Source of the DNA: Lunularia cruciata
Lineage: Eukaryota; Streptophyta; Marchantiopsida; Lunulariales; Lunulariaceae
Assembly: GCA_948567375.1 (NCBI GenBank)
Contig: OX419762.1
Location: 39,661,034 to 39,725,033 of the forward strand
Direction: 5' to 3'
DNA: 64,000 nt
How positions within the stretch are numbered: position 1 is the first letter of the stretch; each line of letters opens with the position of its first letter. Shown in pieces: positions 46,801-58,695 of this stretch. Both the position numbers and the translations under genes were made by a program. The notes under the pieces are model-generated. The model did not search any database. It was given only the letters and a program-made list of their open reading frames with translations, and had not been told where the DNA came from.

Positions 46801-47150
46801 GCATGATGTGGTTGATTTCAACATAAAAAGGATGTGAAAATGTGTTGAATTGGGTGGAAATAACATCCTAGCCACATTTATTTTGATGTGTGTGATAAAA
46901 TGATACATTGTAACTAGTTTTTTCTTGATATAAATCTCTTTGCACAAAATCTCTTTGCATGAGCACTTTGTAGAAATTGCTAGAAGATTTGAGCATGTCA
47001 TGATAAGTGTTTTCAAAGCAGATCATTGCATAAATGTTTTACTCTTCAAGGGAGAGTGAGGGTAAGGGGCTGAATTTGGACACTTAAGGGGTAAATTTTG
47101 AAACCGTCAAGTCAACAACACAAGAGGGCAAGGACAAGGCACTATATTTG
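43863..47150. other. AT-rich DNA, no recognisable gene
   Basis: Short open frames (43918-44118, 46137-46373 on both strands) lack known motifs. At 46440-46610 the words ATGGGTGACC and CCCATAAA recur several times. Nothing else was recognised. Confidence 0.55.
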
Positions 47151-47159
47151 AGACCAATT

Positions 47160-47300
47160 GTCATGTTGTGGTTTTCATAGCCCATGAAAAAGGAAGTTAA
47201 TGTGGTTTATCTCCATAAAGTTGGAGTAGATTGTATGACAGATCCCATGGTCAAGCTATTACCATGGAAGCAATCTATGCCATTTAAGTGATTGGCCATG
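47160..47300 (+). pseudogene. Possible copia RNase H tail
   Basis: A plus-strand frame reads KEVNVVYLHKVGVD, then MTDPMVKLLP and KQSMPFK. This resembles the end of copia pol, where V.V.YI.T....AD.LTK.LP precedes the 3' LTR. Only about 35 codons can be read, and no LTR was recognised after it. Confidence 0.35.
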
Positions 47301-47879
47301 TGGATTATGATTGTGTTATTTTTGAGGGCTTTGATGTATATATATGGTGGAGATTTGATAGACTAGTGTGTTTTAGTTTTAGGAGTCTTGAGTGGGAGGA
47401 GTACATTAAGAGTGAGAGTTGTAGCAAAGGTGGTCACTAGAGCATTAGACAAAGCATTTGAGCAAGAGAAGTTACATGCTCTCAAATCCTTTTCTCATTT
47501 GTGTTCAAATTCTACACCATGACCACTTATGGGATTGGATGGTGGCACGTTTTGGAGCAACATTCATGAGTCTATGATGAAGAATCCAGATCCAATTTTT
47601 CTTTAGATGATTACTTATGAGTAGGTCTAGTACTCATATTTAGGTGGTCTTGTAGGAAAAGGAATTAATCTTGTTTAAGAGCTTCAAGGTGGAGTTATGG
47701 GGTCCATTTCTAAAAAAGAAAAAGTGAAGTGATAAAATTATAAGTGTTTAGGTCCCAATATGGAAATTCTAGAGTTCTTTGAAAATTGAGGGCATTAAGG
47801 AAGGGCATTCAAGAAGAGAGGACCACGTTGGAGAGAGAAATTGACAAGCTATAAAGTGAAGATAAAAACCATGAGATTT

Positions 47880-49390
47880 GAGTAGTTTTTTTATGGTAAG
47901 TTAGTTTTTTGAGTGGGTTAGGATCAATTGAAGCATAGCAAGTTGAATTCATACCCACATGAACAAATTGGAGGATCTTAAGAGTTCTCTCATATCTTTT
48001 TGTGATCTATCAATAGGCTTAGAGACAAGAAAAGTGCTCATTGTGTTGCTTTTAAGACATTTCATGTCTAAGTTGATATCAAATATGATCTGATCAATTG
48101 AAGTTAGAGCATTGGAAATCAAATTATTGAGTAGAAGATTATGATCAAGTTTAGAGTTTTGGTTGCTTCTCAATATCTGGTTTGAACTAGCTTATTATGG
48201 TTTTCTATATAGTTGGTGGTAAGATCTTGCATCTTTATGCAACGATTTCATGTGAATTTCTTAAATTGAGAATTTAGGGTCTTGAATCAAGCATACATGG
48301 GTTTATAGAGCTCACAAGTTAGCTTTGCTCAAGAATTGATCCATATCTAGAGACTAGGGTTGGATTGATCCATCAAAATTGTTTTCTTAAATTAAAACTT
48401 CATAGAATTTTTAACAATGGCATGAAAAAATATTACATAAATTTTTGTTGGCTCAAAAATTATAGAGAGTGAGAGCGGATGCAACCAACTCCATTGAAAA
48501 TATTAGTGTAATATATTGAACATTTCTACCTCCAATCATAATTAAATGTCAATTTTTCCACTTTGGTTACTATGATTGAAGACTTTAGGTTGCTAGAGTG
48601 GTTGTTAGGATCATGATTACCTTTGAGCTAAAAATATCATGAAAATTGCAAAGAATAAAGAGCAAACTCTCAATTAGGGATTTCAAAATTAAGGTTGAAA
48701 CAACAAAAATCTAGCCAAGTTTGAGATCTTGTCAAGGGAGCTGTAGTAGTTAGATTGAGGCTTGCTTTACATAATTGGAAAGCTTATCTTATAGGATTTT
48801 TATTGAGTTCTAAAAAATCCAAATCAAAGCCACAAGAAATTTTTTATTTCCATTTGAGTTTCAAACAGATTTACCCATCAAAAGGCATAGAACTTCCCTA
48901 CTTGGAGTGCAAATTGGATTAAAAATTGGAGTACATATTGGTTGAAACTTGATGTACATATTGAAATCAACTTGTGGATAGAGCAAGGGGCTCTAAAGCT
49001 GATTTATACCAAAAGGATAAAGATTTGTTGCTTAATTTTGTGTGTTTGGATACTCTCCAGGCTTGCATGCTTGATTATATGCTTAGTTGGCTTGGATTGG
49101 TATGCATTCATTGCACTTAGGTTCTTCATTGTAGGCATATTTGTATTTCTTATTGGTAAGGTTGGAAGTGATGACTAGTAGACCATGAGTGCATGTTGTG
49201 ATGATAGATTAGGCTGCTTTTTACTCTTCTACCTGATAGCAAGAATGCTAGAAATAGAATTAGAAGGTCTAGGTGATTGGGAACATAATTTTGCTCAAAA
49301 TATTAGTTTCAAGTTTACACAAAAGCTTTGATCCATAAGCTTTATAGCTCTAAGTGTGTTTCCAAAGAGAGAAAGGTGAAGTACACCATG
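47880..49390 (+). repeat. Dispersed repeat D, copy 2
   Basis: Collinear with 18970-20205 in the same orientation, ending at the shared AAGCT.TATAGCT and CCAAAGAGAGAAAGG words. It holds an extra ~200 bp near 49100-49310, part of which (GGAAGTGATGACTAGTAGACC) resembles 8230-8290. No coding content recognised. Confidence 0.6.
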
Positions 49391-50484
49391 GCCATGGAGT
49401 GGAGGGATGAAGAGTGTAGATGATTTCTCATTCAAAAAGAGAAAAAATTGGAGAGTGAGCAAAAAGGAGAGGATAGAGTTGAGAAAGTGAAGGTAAAGAG
49501 AGTGCCACAAGAAAAGCTTTGTTGAGCTAAAAGATGAGGAAGTCACAATAAAGCTATAGCCATGATAAAAGCTATTTGCTTAGGTAAGAGAAGTGCATGG
49601 AGAGAAATGTCATGAGTGATTACTTATATTTGGATGCTATTGAGTGCCTTGAGAGAAATCTATTGAATGGGTTGAAAATAAATAAAAAAGAAGAAGAAAA
49701 AAGGATAGCATTTTGATTGTGTGTGAATTTTGTTTGAGTGGCTAAAAATAAAAACAAATAAGGGTGCCCCAAGAGAAAACTATTGGGTGGGATGACAAGA
49801 AAAACAAAAATTCAAGATAGCATTTATTTTGATTTCTATATGAGTGACTGATAAGAAAAAAAAGAAATTTGCTATTTTCAAATTTGCAGGGAGATCTAGA
49901 ATAGAGAAAGAGTGAGGAAGAAATGTTAAGGGTACACTAACAAGAAATATAGTTAGAAGAGAGGAAAGCATCTTATTACTAGAAGATATGAAAGTGTTGA
50001 ACCATAGAGGAGCATCAAAGGGTTGAGAATACACTTAAAAAATGTATAACATCTCAAGAGTAGGGGAGTGGAGGGTTTGATATAAAAGTGTGATGAGTAG
50101 AGTAGCATGAATGATGAATTTTGAGGGTCTTTGGAAAGGAAAATGTTGATGACCAATGGATATCCAACCAAGAGTAGCAAGGAGAACCAATATCCATCCA
50201 AGTGTGAAGAAGTCCATCCAAGCAAGAGAAGAGATATCCATCTTATAGTGTCAAGAAGCATCAATCTGTATCATTATTGTCCATATCCATAATAATTTCT
50301 AGCCCAAAGGAGAAAAGAGATATCCATCCTGTAGTGGCATGAAGTTTTAGAATAGAGGAGTCACAAGTCACAAACACTAAAAGCTTCAAAAGATTGACCA
50401 AGAGTGCTTCATAAGAGCTTCAGTTTGAGAGTGTTGAGGAGCATCAAAGGACACATAACATGCCTTGGGCGAGTGTACAAGAGA
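49391..50484. other. Purine-rich spacer
   Basis: The plus strand is dominated by A and G (AAAGAGAG, GAAGAAGAAAAAAGG). A GAGATATCCATC unit occurs twice, near 50230 and 50308. No gene recognised; minus-strand frames are by-products of the low C/T on the plus strand. Confidence 0.55.
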
Positions 50485-50928
50485 TGTTAAAGACAAAGGA
50501 GAGAAATAAGAGAATGGAAGACCAAAGTGAAAGATCACATTGGGACTCTTGAATGAGGGAAACTCTAAATACCTAGCATGAGCTTGGGCTTTGGTATTTA
50601 TAGGGAACATACAAGGTTCTTGGGAAGCTTCTCAAGAAGCTTCCCAAAAGCCACCTTTTTAGAGTGCAAGCTAAGCTAATCGAGAAGCTTCTCAAAAAAA
50701 TTCATTCAAGAAGCCACCTACTTGGTGTGCAAGCTAAGCTAGCCATGAAGCTTTCCAAGAAGCTTCCTCCTAGAAGTTGCCTACTTGGCATACAAGTTAC
50801 TCAATACTTGCAAGGTACCAAGAAGCTTCTTAGGTGCTTCTATAATATTCCTATAATCTTGGCTAATTTGGTCTATTTGCTACTTTGGTAGTCTTGATTA
50901 ACTCTTCTATAAGCTCTATATTTTTACA
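50485..50928 (-). mobile_element. Solo LTR-B, minus orientation
   Basis: Plus strand runs from TGTTAAAGACAAAGG to TATTTTTACA, the reverse complement of family B, with several GAAGCTTC motifs and a TATTTATAGGG (reversed TATA) segment near 50600. Flanks AGAGA and AGAAG may be a decayed duplication. No pol sequence is attached. Confidence 0.75.
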
Positions 50929-51207
50929 AGAAGAATTGAGTAAGGAAATCAAAAGGAGTCTGCAACATAAAATCTTGCAATGGCAAGGTGAGATTGAATG
51001 GAAGATTGATAGTGAAAGTAAGGTTGGATTGTTGGAATTTGTGGAAGAGGAGGAATGTGGTTTAGAATATTCTTGCATGATGAATGAAATTTGCTTTTAA
51101 GATGGTGGAACTTTGCCAATTCACCTTGATATTTGGTGGATGGGGTATAAATTGGATGCCAAAGTGATTTTATGTCCATGCTATTCAAGAATTTAGATCC
51201 ATTCCAC

Positions 51208-51693
51208 TTCAAACAATTGATGGGAATGGATGTGGTATTCTCTTTTACTTTGTTGGAGCTTGTGAAAGATCATTAGATTTTTAAGGATAATATAGCATTA
51301 GGGAAGCAAAACCCAATCTAGATCCTGCTTGTAGTAGCTCTTGATAGGTTTGATCACAATGAGAATGGTGGATATATAGTACAAGGGACCAAGTTGTGGA
51401 GTATTAGCTTTGGCTCCACTACACATTTCATTGAGAGAGTGATCATTGCTATTTTAGCTAATCTTGCAAAAGAGGTGGTACGGCCGGATAAAGAGGAAAG
51501 AGATAGAATTTTTTTAGTACTTGGATTAAATATCTTTCTCAAATGTGTATGCTCAGTGGATGGAACTCTATTTCATTAGCCAAATGACCCAAAATTGACG
51601 GAGAGATATGCTTTAGTAAAAAAGGCTTATATTCCATCAATAGACAAGTAATATGTGATGACATGAGGAGAGTAATTCATTTTACTAGTGGTA
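51208..51693 (+). pseudogene. Relic of a PIF/Harbinger-type transposase
   Basis: A DDE nuclease that moves PIF/Harbinger DNA transposons. One frame from 51208 to about 51632 has only three stops and reads FKQLMGMDVVFSF, then LLVVALDRFDHNENGGY, ERVIIAILANLAKEVVRPDK, EERDRIF and CVCSVDGTLF. VDGTLF carries the first catalytic Asp (codon 51559-51561). After a one-base shift at about 51626 it continues GLYSINRQVICDDMRRVIHF with TSG, matching the RKG.YS.N.Q..CD block. The later D and E motifs, partner Myb-like protein and terminal repeats are not visible. The VDGTLF type is the one I associate with fungal and some plant families; placement is from memory. Confidence 0.7.
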
Positions 51694-51823
51694 AGAGGTT
51701 CTAATTTATGGAAAGGCACTTGAGTTGTGATTGATAGCTTTGGCTCTCAATATATCTCCAAATTCTTAAGAGGTTCAACTTTATGCAAAGGCCATAGAGT
51801 TGTGATTGATAGCTTTGGCTCTT
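51694..51823. repeat. 75-bp tandem duplication
   Basis: The words GAGGTTC, AAAGGC and AGTTGTGATTGATAGCTTTG recur in order at 51694-51747 and 51769-51822. It directly follows the transposase relic and removes the expected second catalytic region. Confidence 0.75.
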
Positions 51824-53548
51824 AGTTTTTAGGAAGTGCTATCTCTAGTTATTTAGGGAGTGCCAAGAAAATCTACTATTTTAATGCTCACCAATGCTGT
51901 ATTTTAATATTAATGCTCACCTCATTTCTCTCATCTTGTGTTGTGCTTAGTATTGCTCACCATTTTCCTTTTTGCTATTGTGCATAGGGATGCATAGTTC
52001 TTGCCATGACATAACATGTTTGAAGAAGTCACCTTTGTTGAATAATTTGAATCTATAAGGTATCAATAACTCATTTGAACAACACTAATATCTATTAAGA
52101 AATTAAGGATATGTTCCTATGAGCCATTTGGTACTACTTTTAAAGCATCATGTGGTGAGGATGTTGTAGATTTTAATAAATATATGGCACGGAGGCGAGT
52201 AGTCAATGAGCATTATATAGGAATTTTAAAAAGTTTAAAAAGAATTTTAAAAAGAATTTTAAAATTAAGTAGTCAATGAGCCTTGTATAGGAATTTTAAA
52301 AAGTAGATGGCATTCCTTGAGGGAAATAAGGGCTTAATTCAAAGGTGACAAAGGTAGAAATTGGTATATTCTAAGATGGATAAGTGTTTATGTCATCTTA
52401 AATAAATTTTCAATAAATATAGCCAATACATAAAGAGGATAATGGGAACATGAGGAGCATGGAGAGAAGAATACCAAGTAAGGCACCAAGCTGCCAAAAT
52501 ATACCAGGGGCAGATACTCATTTACATGGCTGTGAAGAACCAAAGCTAGAAGTAGTGAATACTTGTCTTTTTTTTCATAGAAAAACTGGATTTTGAACCC
52601 CCAAGGATAGACTAAGAGAAAAAAACCTCAAGTTGATTTTTGGGAACAATGTAATGTCTATATTTGAATATTTATATTCAAAAGAGATTGTATGGAAAGA
52701 GACGTAGATGTCTATCCAAATAATTTCTTCATGTGTGTCCTTTCTTATATAGAAAAACACTATATTTGCATGACTCTTATTAATAATCATGAGGTGATCA
52801 TTTTTTTAATGTGGGGGTTTTAGGCTATGGTTTTGATGTATTAATGTACTAAGAGACTTAGTCTTGGACTCATAAACAAGGTTCCATTGATTGATGGAGT
52901 GGTCGTTGTCATATAGAGAGCATTTATTGGTGGGGAGTCCTTATTATAAGGAGAATAGGTCTCTAGAGAAAAATTGGACACCAAGTGACACCCCTCAAAC
53001 CTACTCATTTCTTGAACCAACCTATACCTACTTATCTATATAGATATATCTTTGATTGAAGTCTCTACATATATATTTCCCTTTTTGGAATTAATAATTG
53101 TAGAAAGAGAGTATAGAAATATGCAAATATATTTATATATGAAGGAAATTTAGGTGCACTCACATTGAGAGAATAGATATATGTAAATATATCTATAACT
53201 CATTGAAGTTTAGGTGCATATTTCTCATAGTATTATATTAATTAAGCATCAAGAGTTTAATGGGTGTACATGAATCTCACAGTAGTATGTTAAGCATTAG
53301 GAGTTGTACATGCTCAAGAGTGGGATATTTAGGAGTTAGATGAGTGGTTTGCCTTAGAGCAAAAGCAAATTATGGGCTCCATCAAGAGGAAAAGCTACAA
53401 GGGGCACAAATGTGAGTGGAATCAAGTGGAACAAAGAGCAAAGGGAGAGTGCATAGTTTATGGCAAGAGCCCAAGCCCAGTGGATCCAGATCAGATTTGT
53501 AATAATATGGATCTAGCATACAAGTTAGAAGAAGCTAATGAGCTATTA
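51824..53548. other. AT-rich spacer
   Basis: Local duplications (GTAGTCAATGAGC...GGAATTTTAAAAAG near 52198 and 52269; ATAGATATAT words near 53040-53200). The 60-codon frame 53372-53554 is lysine-rich with no known domain. No gene recognised. Confidence 0.55.
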
Positions 53549-53933
53549 TGTTAAGCTAAGTATAGCAAAAGTAAGTAGAACTAACCTAAGAATGTACTAG
53601 AAGCATCAAGGAAGTTTGTGGGTAGAATATTCTAGAAGCACCCAAGAAGCTTCTTGGTGATAAGCTTTTAGGAATTTTCCAAGGGAAGAGTATCTTGTAT
53701 GCCAAGCTAATGGCTAGCTTAGCTTGTATGCCAAGTAAATGGCCAGCTTAGCTTGCACTCCAAGTAAAGTGGCTCCTAGAAAGAACCTTCCTTGGGATCC
53801 TTGTACCTAAGTTACCTATAAATACATGAGCCAAGCTCAAGCTAGGCATTTGGAATTCCATTCACTTGAGAGCTCCAATGTGATCTATCACTTTGGTCTT
53901 CTATTCTCCAATTTCTTTCCTTATTCTTTTACA
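53549..53933 (+). repeat. LTR-B (5' position)
   Basis: From TGTTAAGCTAAG to TTCTTTTACA. Contains GAATATTCTAGAA at 53625-53637 and TATAAATA at 53817-53824. No primer-binding site is visible just after it. Confidence 0.8.
53625..53637. promoter_or_regulatory. Heat-shock-element-like motif in LTR-B
   Basis: GAATATTCTAGAA has alternating GAA and TTC units separated by two bases, the layout bound by heat-shock factors. The identical 13-mer occurs in two other family-B LTRs (24079-24091 and 58418-58430). Confidence 0.55.
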
Positions 53934-53989
53934 AGATCAATGTGCACATTGTTCTCAAATCTCAAAAAGGCTTATTGTAGAGAGGACAA

Positions 53990-54140
53990 GGAAAGATTGT
54001 GAAAAATGGTGGTTGTTTTTATTGTCAGCAGATTGGACATCACATTGTTGAATGTCCACTCAAGAATGGGAAATCTCAATAAATTGCCCAAATGGAGGTT
54101 GTGGAGCAAAATGATCAAGAAAACAAGGAATCCTAGCAAG
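53990..54140 (+). pseudogene. Chromovirus B gag remnant: zinc knuckle
   Basis: Reads GGCFYCQQIGHHIVECPLKN, an intact C-x2-C-x4-H-x4-C knuckle. The rest of gag is deleted or unreadable. Confidence 0.8.
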
Positions 54141-54239
54141 AGATTTTAAGCCACCTATTGAGAACTTGATTGGTTCCAATGGGATTGAAATCTCAACCTA
54201 TGCAAGTTTGCTACATTGGCAAGGTACAATATTTGATTG

Positions 54240-54600
54240 TGGCTGTAGGATTTTGATTGATTTTGGTTGATTTTGGAATTTTTGATTTTGGAAGTTTAGA
54301 TTTTGGTTGCTAATTGCATGTTTATGCAATTAGAAAAGAAATTGGGTATTCCTATCAAGCCAATAATTGGAAGTAGATTGATGATTGTGGATGGTGGAAA
54401 GGGTTCTGCATTTTGTACCTTACATCTTGTTACCTTCGAGATTGAGAAGGAGTATTTGGAGTGTATAAGGTTTGTAGTGGCACCTCTACACTATGATATC
54501 ATTCTAGGACTCCCATGGCTTAAACATCAGAATGTTGAATTTAATTGGACCTGACAAAAAATTCAAGTACAACACCAAAGTAGGAATTTCTGATTAGATT
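54240..54600 (+). pseudogene. Chromovirus B protease
   Basis: The frame 54303-54554 reads as the central and C-terminal protease, ending HYDIILGLPWLKHQNVEFNW. The active-site Asp-Ser/Thr-Gly is not seen; where it should be (54250-54313) the word TTGATTTTGG is repeated four times, so slippage seems to have destroyed the site. Confidence 0.8.
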
Positions 54601-54602
54601 AT

Positions 54603-55166
54603 TTGGTACCTTTGAGTAAGACACCTAAGAATAGTCAGTCCCAAGATGGGAAGTTTGTAACAAAAGCAGCCATAGAGCAAGCTTTAAAAGAGATGAAGTC
54701 CCAAGATGAGAAGTTTGTCAAGAAAGCAACCATAGAGCAAGCCTTGAAGGAAGATAAGTCACTAGATGGGAATTTTGTTAGTGGAGCAACTATAGAGCAA
54801 GCTTTGGAAGAAGATAAGTCTATTTTTGCGGTGTGGATCAAACCGATTGCACAAGAAGAATCTGAGGAGAGTCAAGAGCCTCATCAAGCAATGGTTAATC
54901 AAATAGTTCAGGAGTTTGTGGATGTATTTCTAGATAATCTACCAAAGGGATTACCTTCTTATCATGATATGCCTTTCAAGATTGAGTTATTACCAAGGAG
55001 TACTCCAATGAGTAGACCAATCTATCGACTCTCACCAAAGGAGTTAGAGGAGTTGTGAATAACACTTACGGAGTTGTTGGAGAAGGATTTCACATGACAT
55101 AATACATCTTCTTGTGGAGCATTGGTATTATTTGTTCCAAAGAAGGATGGAGGACTTCATCTTTAT
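54603..55166 (+). pseudogene. Chromovirus B protease-RT linker and first part of RT
   Basis: A 151-codon frame. Its first part has three 20-residue repeats (54639-54698, 54699-54758, 54759-54818), each S.D..FV...IEQAL.E.K. The RT lead-in follows: EFVDVFLDNLPKGLPSYHDM, PIYRLSPKELEEL, then after a stop VPKKDGGLHLY, where LTR-A interrupts. This is the fingers region. Confidence 0.85.
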
Positions 55167-55721
55167 TGTCGTGCGTATATACATCGCTACACAACATACA
55201 TTGCTGTCAACATCATACACTATAGAAACACAACTCACACATAAGTCATACATAGACTCTAAAGTGCCACAATAATCAGATTGCTTAACACTCTCAACTC
55301 AACTCAACTCAGATCAGTACTTGATCTGTCACTCTATAAACTGCCAACAACTGGGCACTAATTACAATCAAGCCACACCCACTCAAGCATAGAGAATCCA
55401 GGTGACGCTCGCCGGCCTCTGTCCACCATAGCCAGGAACTCGAAGGCTCAACATCAGAGAAGTGAGCTCTCTGGAGCTCACTTCAAAACTATACCCCCTG
55501 GACTTGAGCTAGCACTGAAACCCTAACGGTCTTGCTGACGGCACACTTGACGGTGCAAACGGTGCAAAGTGACGGTGGGCCCTACCGTGAAGTCAGTACC
55601 CTGAACACCAAATCTGACCATCAGAAAGTAGTCTCTGAGATACTACTAAAATAACTCTAACTACTATCATTGGAACTCCAATGTCCGAGTAGCTAGATGC
55701 GGAACTACAAATGGCATGACA
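55167..55721 (+). mobile_element. Solo LTR-A inserted in reverse transcriptase
   Basis: 555 bp, TGTCGTGC...GCATGACA, with perfect TTAT duplications (55163-55166 and 55722-55725). Removing it joins GGLHLY to DYCALNKK of the RT. It is the best preserved LTR-A in the window and still has several CG dinucleotides, so it is probably the youngest copy. Confidence 0.95.
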
Positions 55722-56420
55722 TTATATTGATTATTATGTGCTCAATAAAAAAATAGTGAAGAATGCATACCCCTTGCCTTGAATTGATGACTTGCTTGAT
55801 CAATTGAGTGGAGCACAATACTCCTCCAAGTTGGTTCTTTGTAGTGGCTATTGGTAAATCCTTATTGATAGGAAGGATGTATAAAAGGTTACTTTTTGCA
55901 CAAGGTATGGACATTTTGAGTGGAGAGTTTGCCTTTTAGGCTCACTAATGCTCCAACAATCTTCATGGATCAAATGCATTGGGTGTTGGATGGACTGTTG
56001 GATTGGTACGTAGTGGTATTCTTGGATGACATCTTAATCTCTAGCAAGATAGAGGAAGGAGATACAAATCATGTATAAGAAGTCCTAAGATGACTATGTC
56101 AATGGAAGTTTTATTGCAAGAAGTCAAAGTCTACCTTTTGGTAGAAAGGAGTTACCTTCTTGGATCACAAGATCTCATCGAAGAGGATCAAGATGGAAGA
56201 GGAGAAAGTCAAGAGCATCATTGATTGGCCTACTATAAAGGATGCTATAGAAGTACAAGCATTTAATGGATTGGCTAGTTTTTACCGATGGTTCATCCAT
56301 TACTATGCTCATGTAGCTGCACCATTCTCTTAGGGAAGAAGTTGAGCTTTCAATGGACCAACAAGTACAGTGAAGCATTCCAAAAGCTGAAACATATGGT
56401 TTCTTGAAGACCAATTCTTC
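55722..56420 (+). pseudogene. Chromovirus B reverse transcriptase, remainder
   Basis: Continues with DYCALNKKIVKNAYPLP, IDDLLDQLSGAQYSSK and, after frame changes, RYGHFEW, LTNAPTIFMDQMHWVLDG and WYVVVFLDDILISSKIEE. The catalytic box FLDD is intact. The connection region includes AFNGLASFYRWF. Several stops. Confidence 0.9.
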
Positions 56421-56429
56421 AATATATGA

Positions 56430-56830
56430 TCCTCTACTATCATGTGTGGTTGATTTTCATGCTTCTAACTTTGCAATTGGAGTTGTGTTGCAACAAGAAT
56501 TCACAAATGGATTGCATCCCATTGCCTTTGTGTCTCGTAGACTCAATACAACGGAAAGGAATTTCTTTGCTTAGGAACAAGAAAAATATGTGATGGTATA
56601 TGCCACCAAGGTATGGAGGCATTATATCTTGGAGAAACAAGTGGTCATGCAAACTGATCACAAATCCTTGATACAGACATTACATTTGGAACACATGAAG
56701 AGTCAACATCCTTGATGGGAGGAACAACTACAATTGTTTGACATCAAACTTGAGTACAAACCCAATCAATTCCATGTCATCCTTGATGCCCTATCACAAC
56801 AACCTGATTCAGAGTCTCTTCCTCTCATGA
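56430..56830 (+). pseudogene. Chromovirus B RNase H
   Basis: Reads DFHASNFAIGVVLQQEF, HPIAFVSRRLN, VWRHYILEKQVVMQTDHKSL and LFDIKLEYKPNQFHVILDAL with SQQPD. All are usual landmarks; only two stops occur. Confidence 0.9.
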
Positions 56831-58100
56831 CGGCGGCAATTACAATGGTGTCAATCAACTTCAAAGTCCAAACCAAGTTTAGGATAACTTTACAAAAAGA
56901 TCCATTCTTTCATATGATACAAGGTCATCTTGCAGCATGCAACAAGGAGTACAACACCTTCTCCTTCAAGGAAAGCTTTCTATTCCATGAGAATCTGATC
57001 TATGTTCCAACCAAAGGTGATCTCCGACTTGTGCGCCTTCAAGAAGCCCATGATATACTAATTGCTGGTCACGTGGGTGTGGACAAGACCTTGGGTACCC
57101 TCCAACGCCAATGGTAGTAGCTCAACATGGTACAAGATGTTCAAGAGTTTGTCTGATTGTATGAGAGCTGCCAACGCAACAAGGCCAATAACCAAAAACC
57201 AAGTGGACTCCTTCAACCACTCCCCATTCCATCTACTTATTGGAAACATGTGAGCTTAGATCTCATCACCTCCTTGCTCAAGACAAAACAAGGTCACACA
57301 ACAACTGTGGTGTTTATGGATAAGCTTAATAAGAGAATCCATTTGGCACCAATAGTTGATACGGTGGATGCTTGAACCTTGGTGCAGATATACTTTTACA
57401 ATGTATTCAAGCATCATGGGCTGCCTCTTGTACTCAATTCCAATAGTGATCCTCGCTTCACTAGAAAGTTTTTGCAAGCACTCTTCTAGATACTCAACAC
57501 CAAGCTTGTTTGTCCATGGTCTATCATGCTCAAACTAATGGAAAAATTGAATGTGAAAATTGCACCTCAGAGGATATGCTTTGTGCCTTTATCAATTTTT
57601 ACCATACCAATTGTGATGAGTGTCTTGCAGCTATGGAGTTTGCATACAATAATCCAAGTAGGCAAGCACCAGATTCTCTCCTTTTTCCTCAATTTTGGCC
57701 AAGATCCCCTTGTTCCAAATTCCCTTCTAGCTCCTCCTCCATCTCATGTCCCTCATACTTCAACCTTCTTGACCACCATATCCAATCCCTCCAACAAGCC
57801 AAATCTCACCTCCTTGTTGCCCAAAATTGTCAAAACAATATGCAAACCACCATCATCTTGATCTCACCTTTCAAGTTGGCAATAAAGTCATGCTCTTGTC
57901 TAGTAATCTACCCCTCCCACTTGATACCCAAGTCCATAAACTTGCTCCTAATTGGATAGGACTCTTTGAGATCACACAAATCATTTCTCTTGTTGCTTGT
58001 CGACTTACCTTGCCTTGTCATATGCACATCCACCATGTCTTTCATATTTCCAAGTTGAAACCCTTTTTCCATAATCCATCTTCTTTTTCCTCTCATGTCC
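56830..58100 (+). pseudogene. Chromovirus B integrase
   Basis: Zinc domain: AHDILIAGHVGVDKTLG, then SCQRNK. The core has YWKHVSLDLI with the first catalytic Asp and VFMDKLNKRIHL. SDPRFTRKFLQ then carries the second Asp, and NGKIE is the ERxN-type helix. The C-terminal domain reads FEITQIISLVACRLTLPCHM and HIHHVFHISKLKPFFHN. At least four frame changes. Confidence 0.9.
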
Positions 58101-58127
58101 AGCCTCCTCCTCCTCCTATCCCTATCA

Positions 58128-58310
58128 ACAATCATGAGGAATATGAAAATTTATCATATCCTTGCATGTCGCCACATTCAAAAATGTAGTCAACAACATA
58201 CGGAGTATAGGGTCCTTGGAAAGGGTATCTACTTCATGATGCCACATGGGAACCTCTTTCTCATCTCTCTAGAATGTAAAAATGACCATCAAGGAGTTTG
58301 AAGCTTCAAT
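58128..58310 (+). pseudogene. Chromovirus B chromodomain
   Basis: Starts HEEYEN and, after stops and a shift, reads GPWKGYLLHDATWEPLSHL. WKGY followed by ATWEP is the chromodomain signature. It lies between the integrase C-terminus and the 3' LTR as in chromoviruses. Confidence 0.7.
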
Positions 58311-58347
58311 TGTGACGAGTGCGTCACCAACTAGCGGTGGGAAAATA

Positions 58348-58695
58348 TGTAAAAATATGGAGTTTAGCAACAATATAGTTAGGGCTAAAAAAATAGAAAA
58401 TAGGCCAAATTAGCCTAGAATATTCTAGAAGTATCTAAGAAGCTTCTTAGGAAGCTTTTTGGTTAGCTCAGCTTCTAAGTAAGTAGCTTTTAGAAGGAAG
58501 CATCTAGAAGCATCTAACTAGCTCAGCTTGCAAGCCAAGTAGGCAGTTTCTAGAAGAAAGCTTCTCAAGAACCTTGTATGTTCTCTATAAATACCATTAA
58601 CAAATTTCATGCTAGGCATTCAGAGTTTTGCTCATTCAAGTGTCCCAATGTGATATTCCATTATCTTATTTCTATCCAATCTTGGGTCTTTTACA
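58348..58695 (+). repeat. LTR-B (3' position)
   Basis: From TGTAAAAATATGG to GGTCTTTTACA, the cleanest termini of the family. Contains GAATATTCTAGAA at 58418-58430, several AGAAGCTTCT motifs and TATAAATA at 58586-58593. A weak purine tract (GGTGGGAAAA) precedes it. Confidence 0.9.

Larger units (their letters stand above)
53549..58695 (+). mobile_element. Ty3/gypsy chromovirus of LTR family B, with a solo LTR-A inside
   Basis: LTRs at 53549-53933 and 58348-58695 flank zinc knuckle, protease, RT, RNase H, integrase and chromodomain on the plus strand. Most of gag is missing: the knuckle begins only ~70 bases after the 5' LTR. The two LTRs are quite diverged and I find no matching flanking duplication (TATTA versus AGCGA), so the element is old or the left LTR belongs to another insertion; it is more like the 43474-43862 LTR than like its partner. 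All domains carry stops. Confidence 0.8.

Noticed and set aside
50664-50891. 75-codon ORF with repeated KLxxKL residues
   Set aside because: It is the GAAGCTTC repeats of a minus-oriented LTR-B read in the wrong direction.
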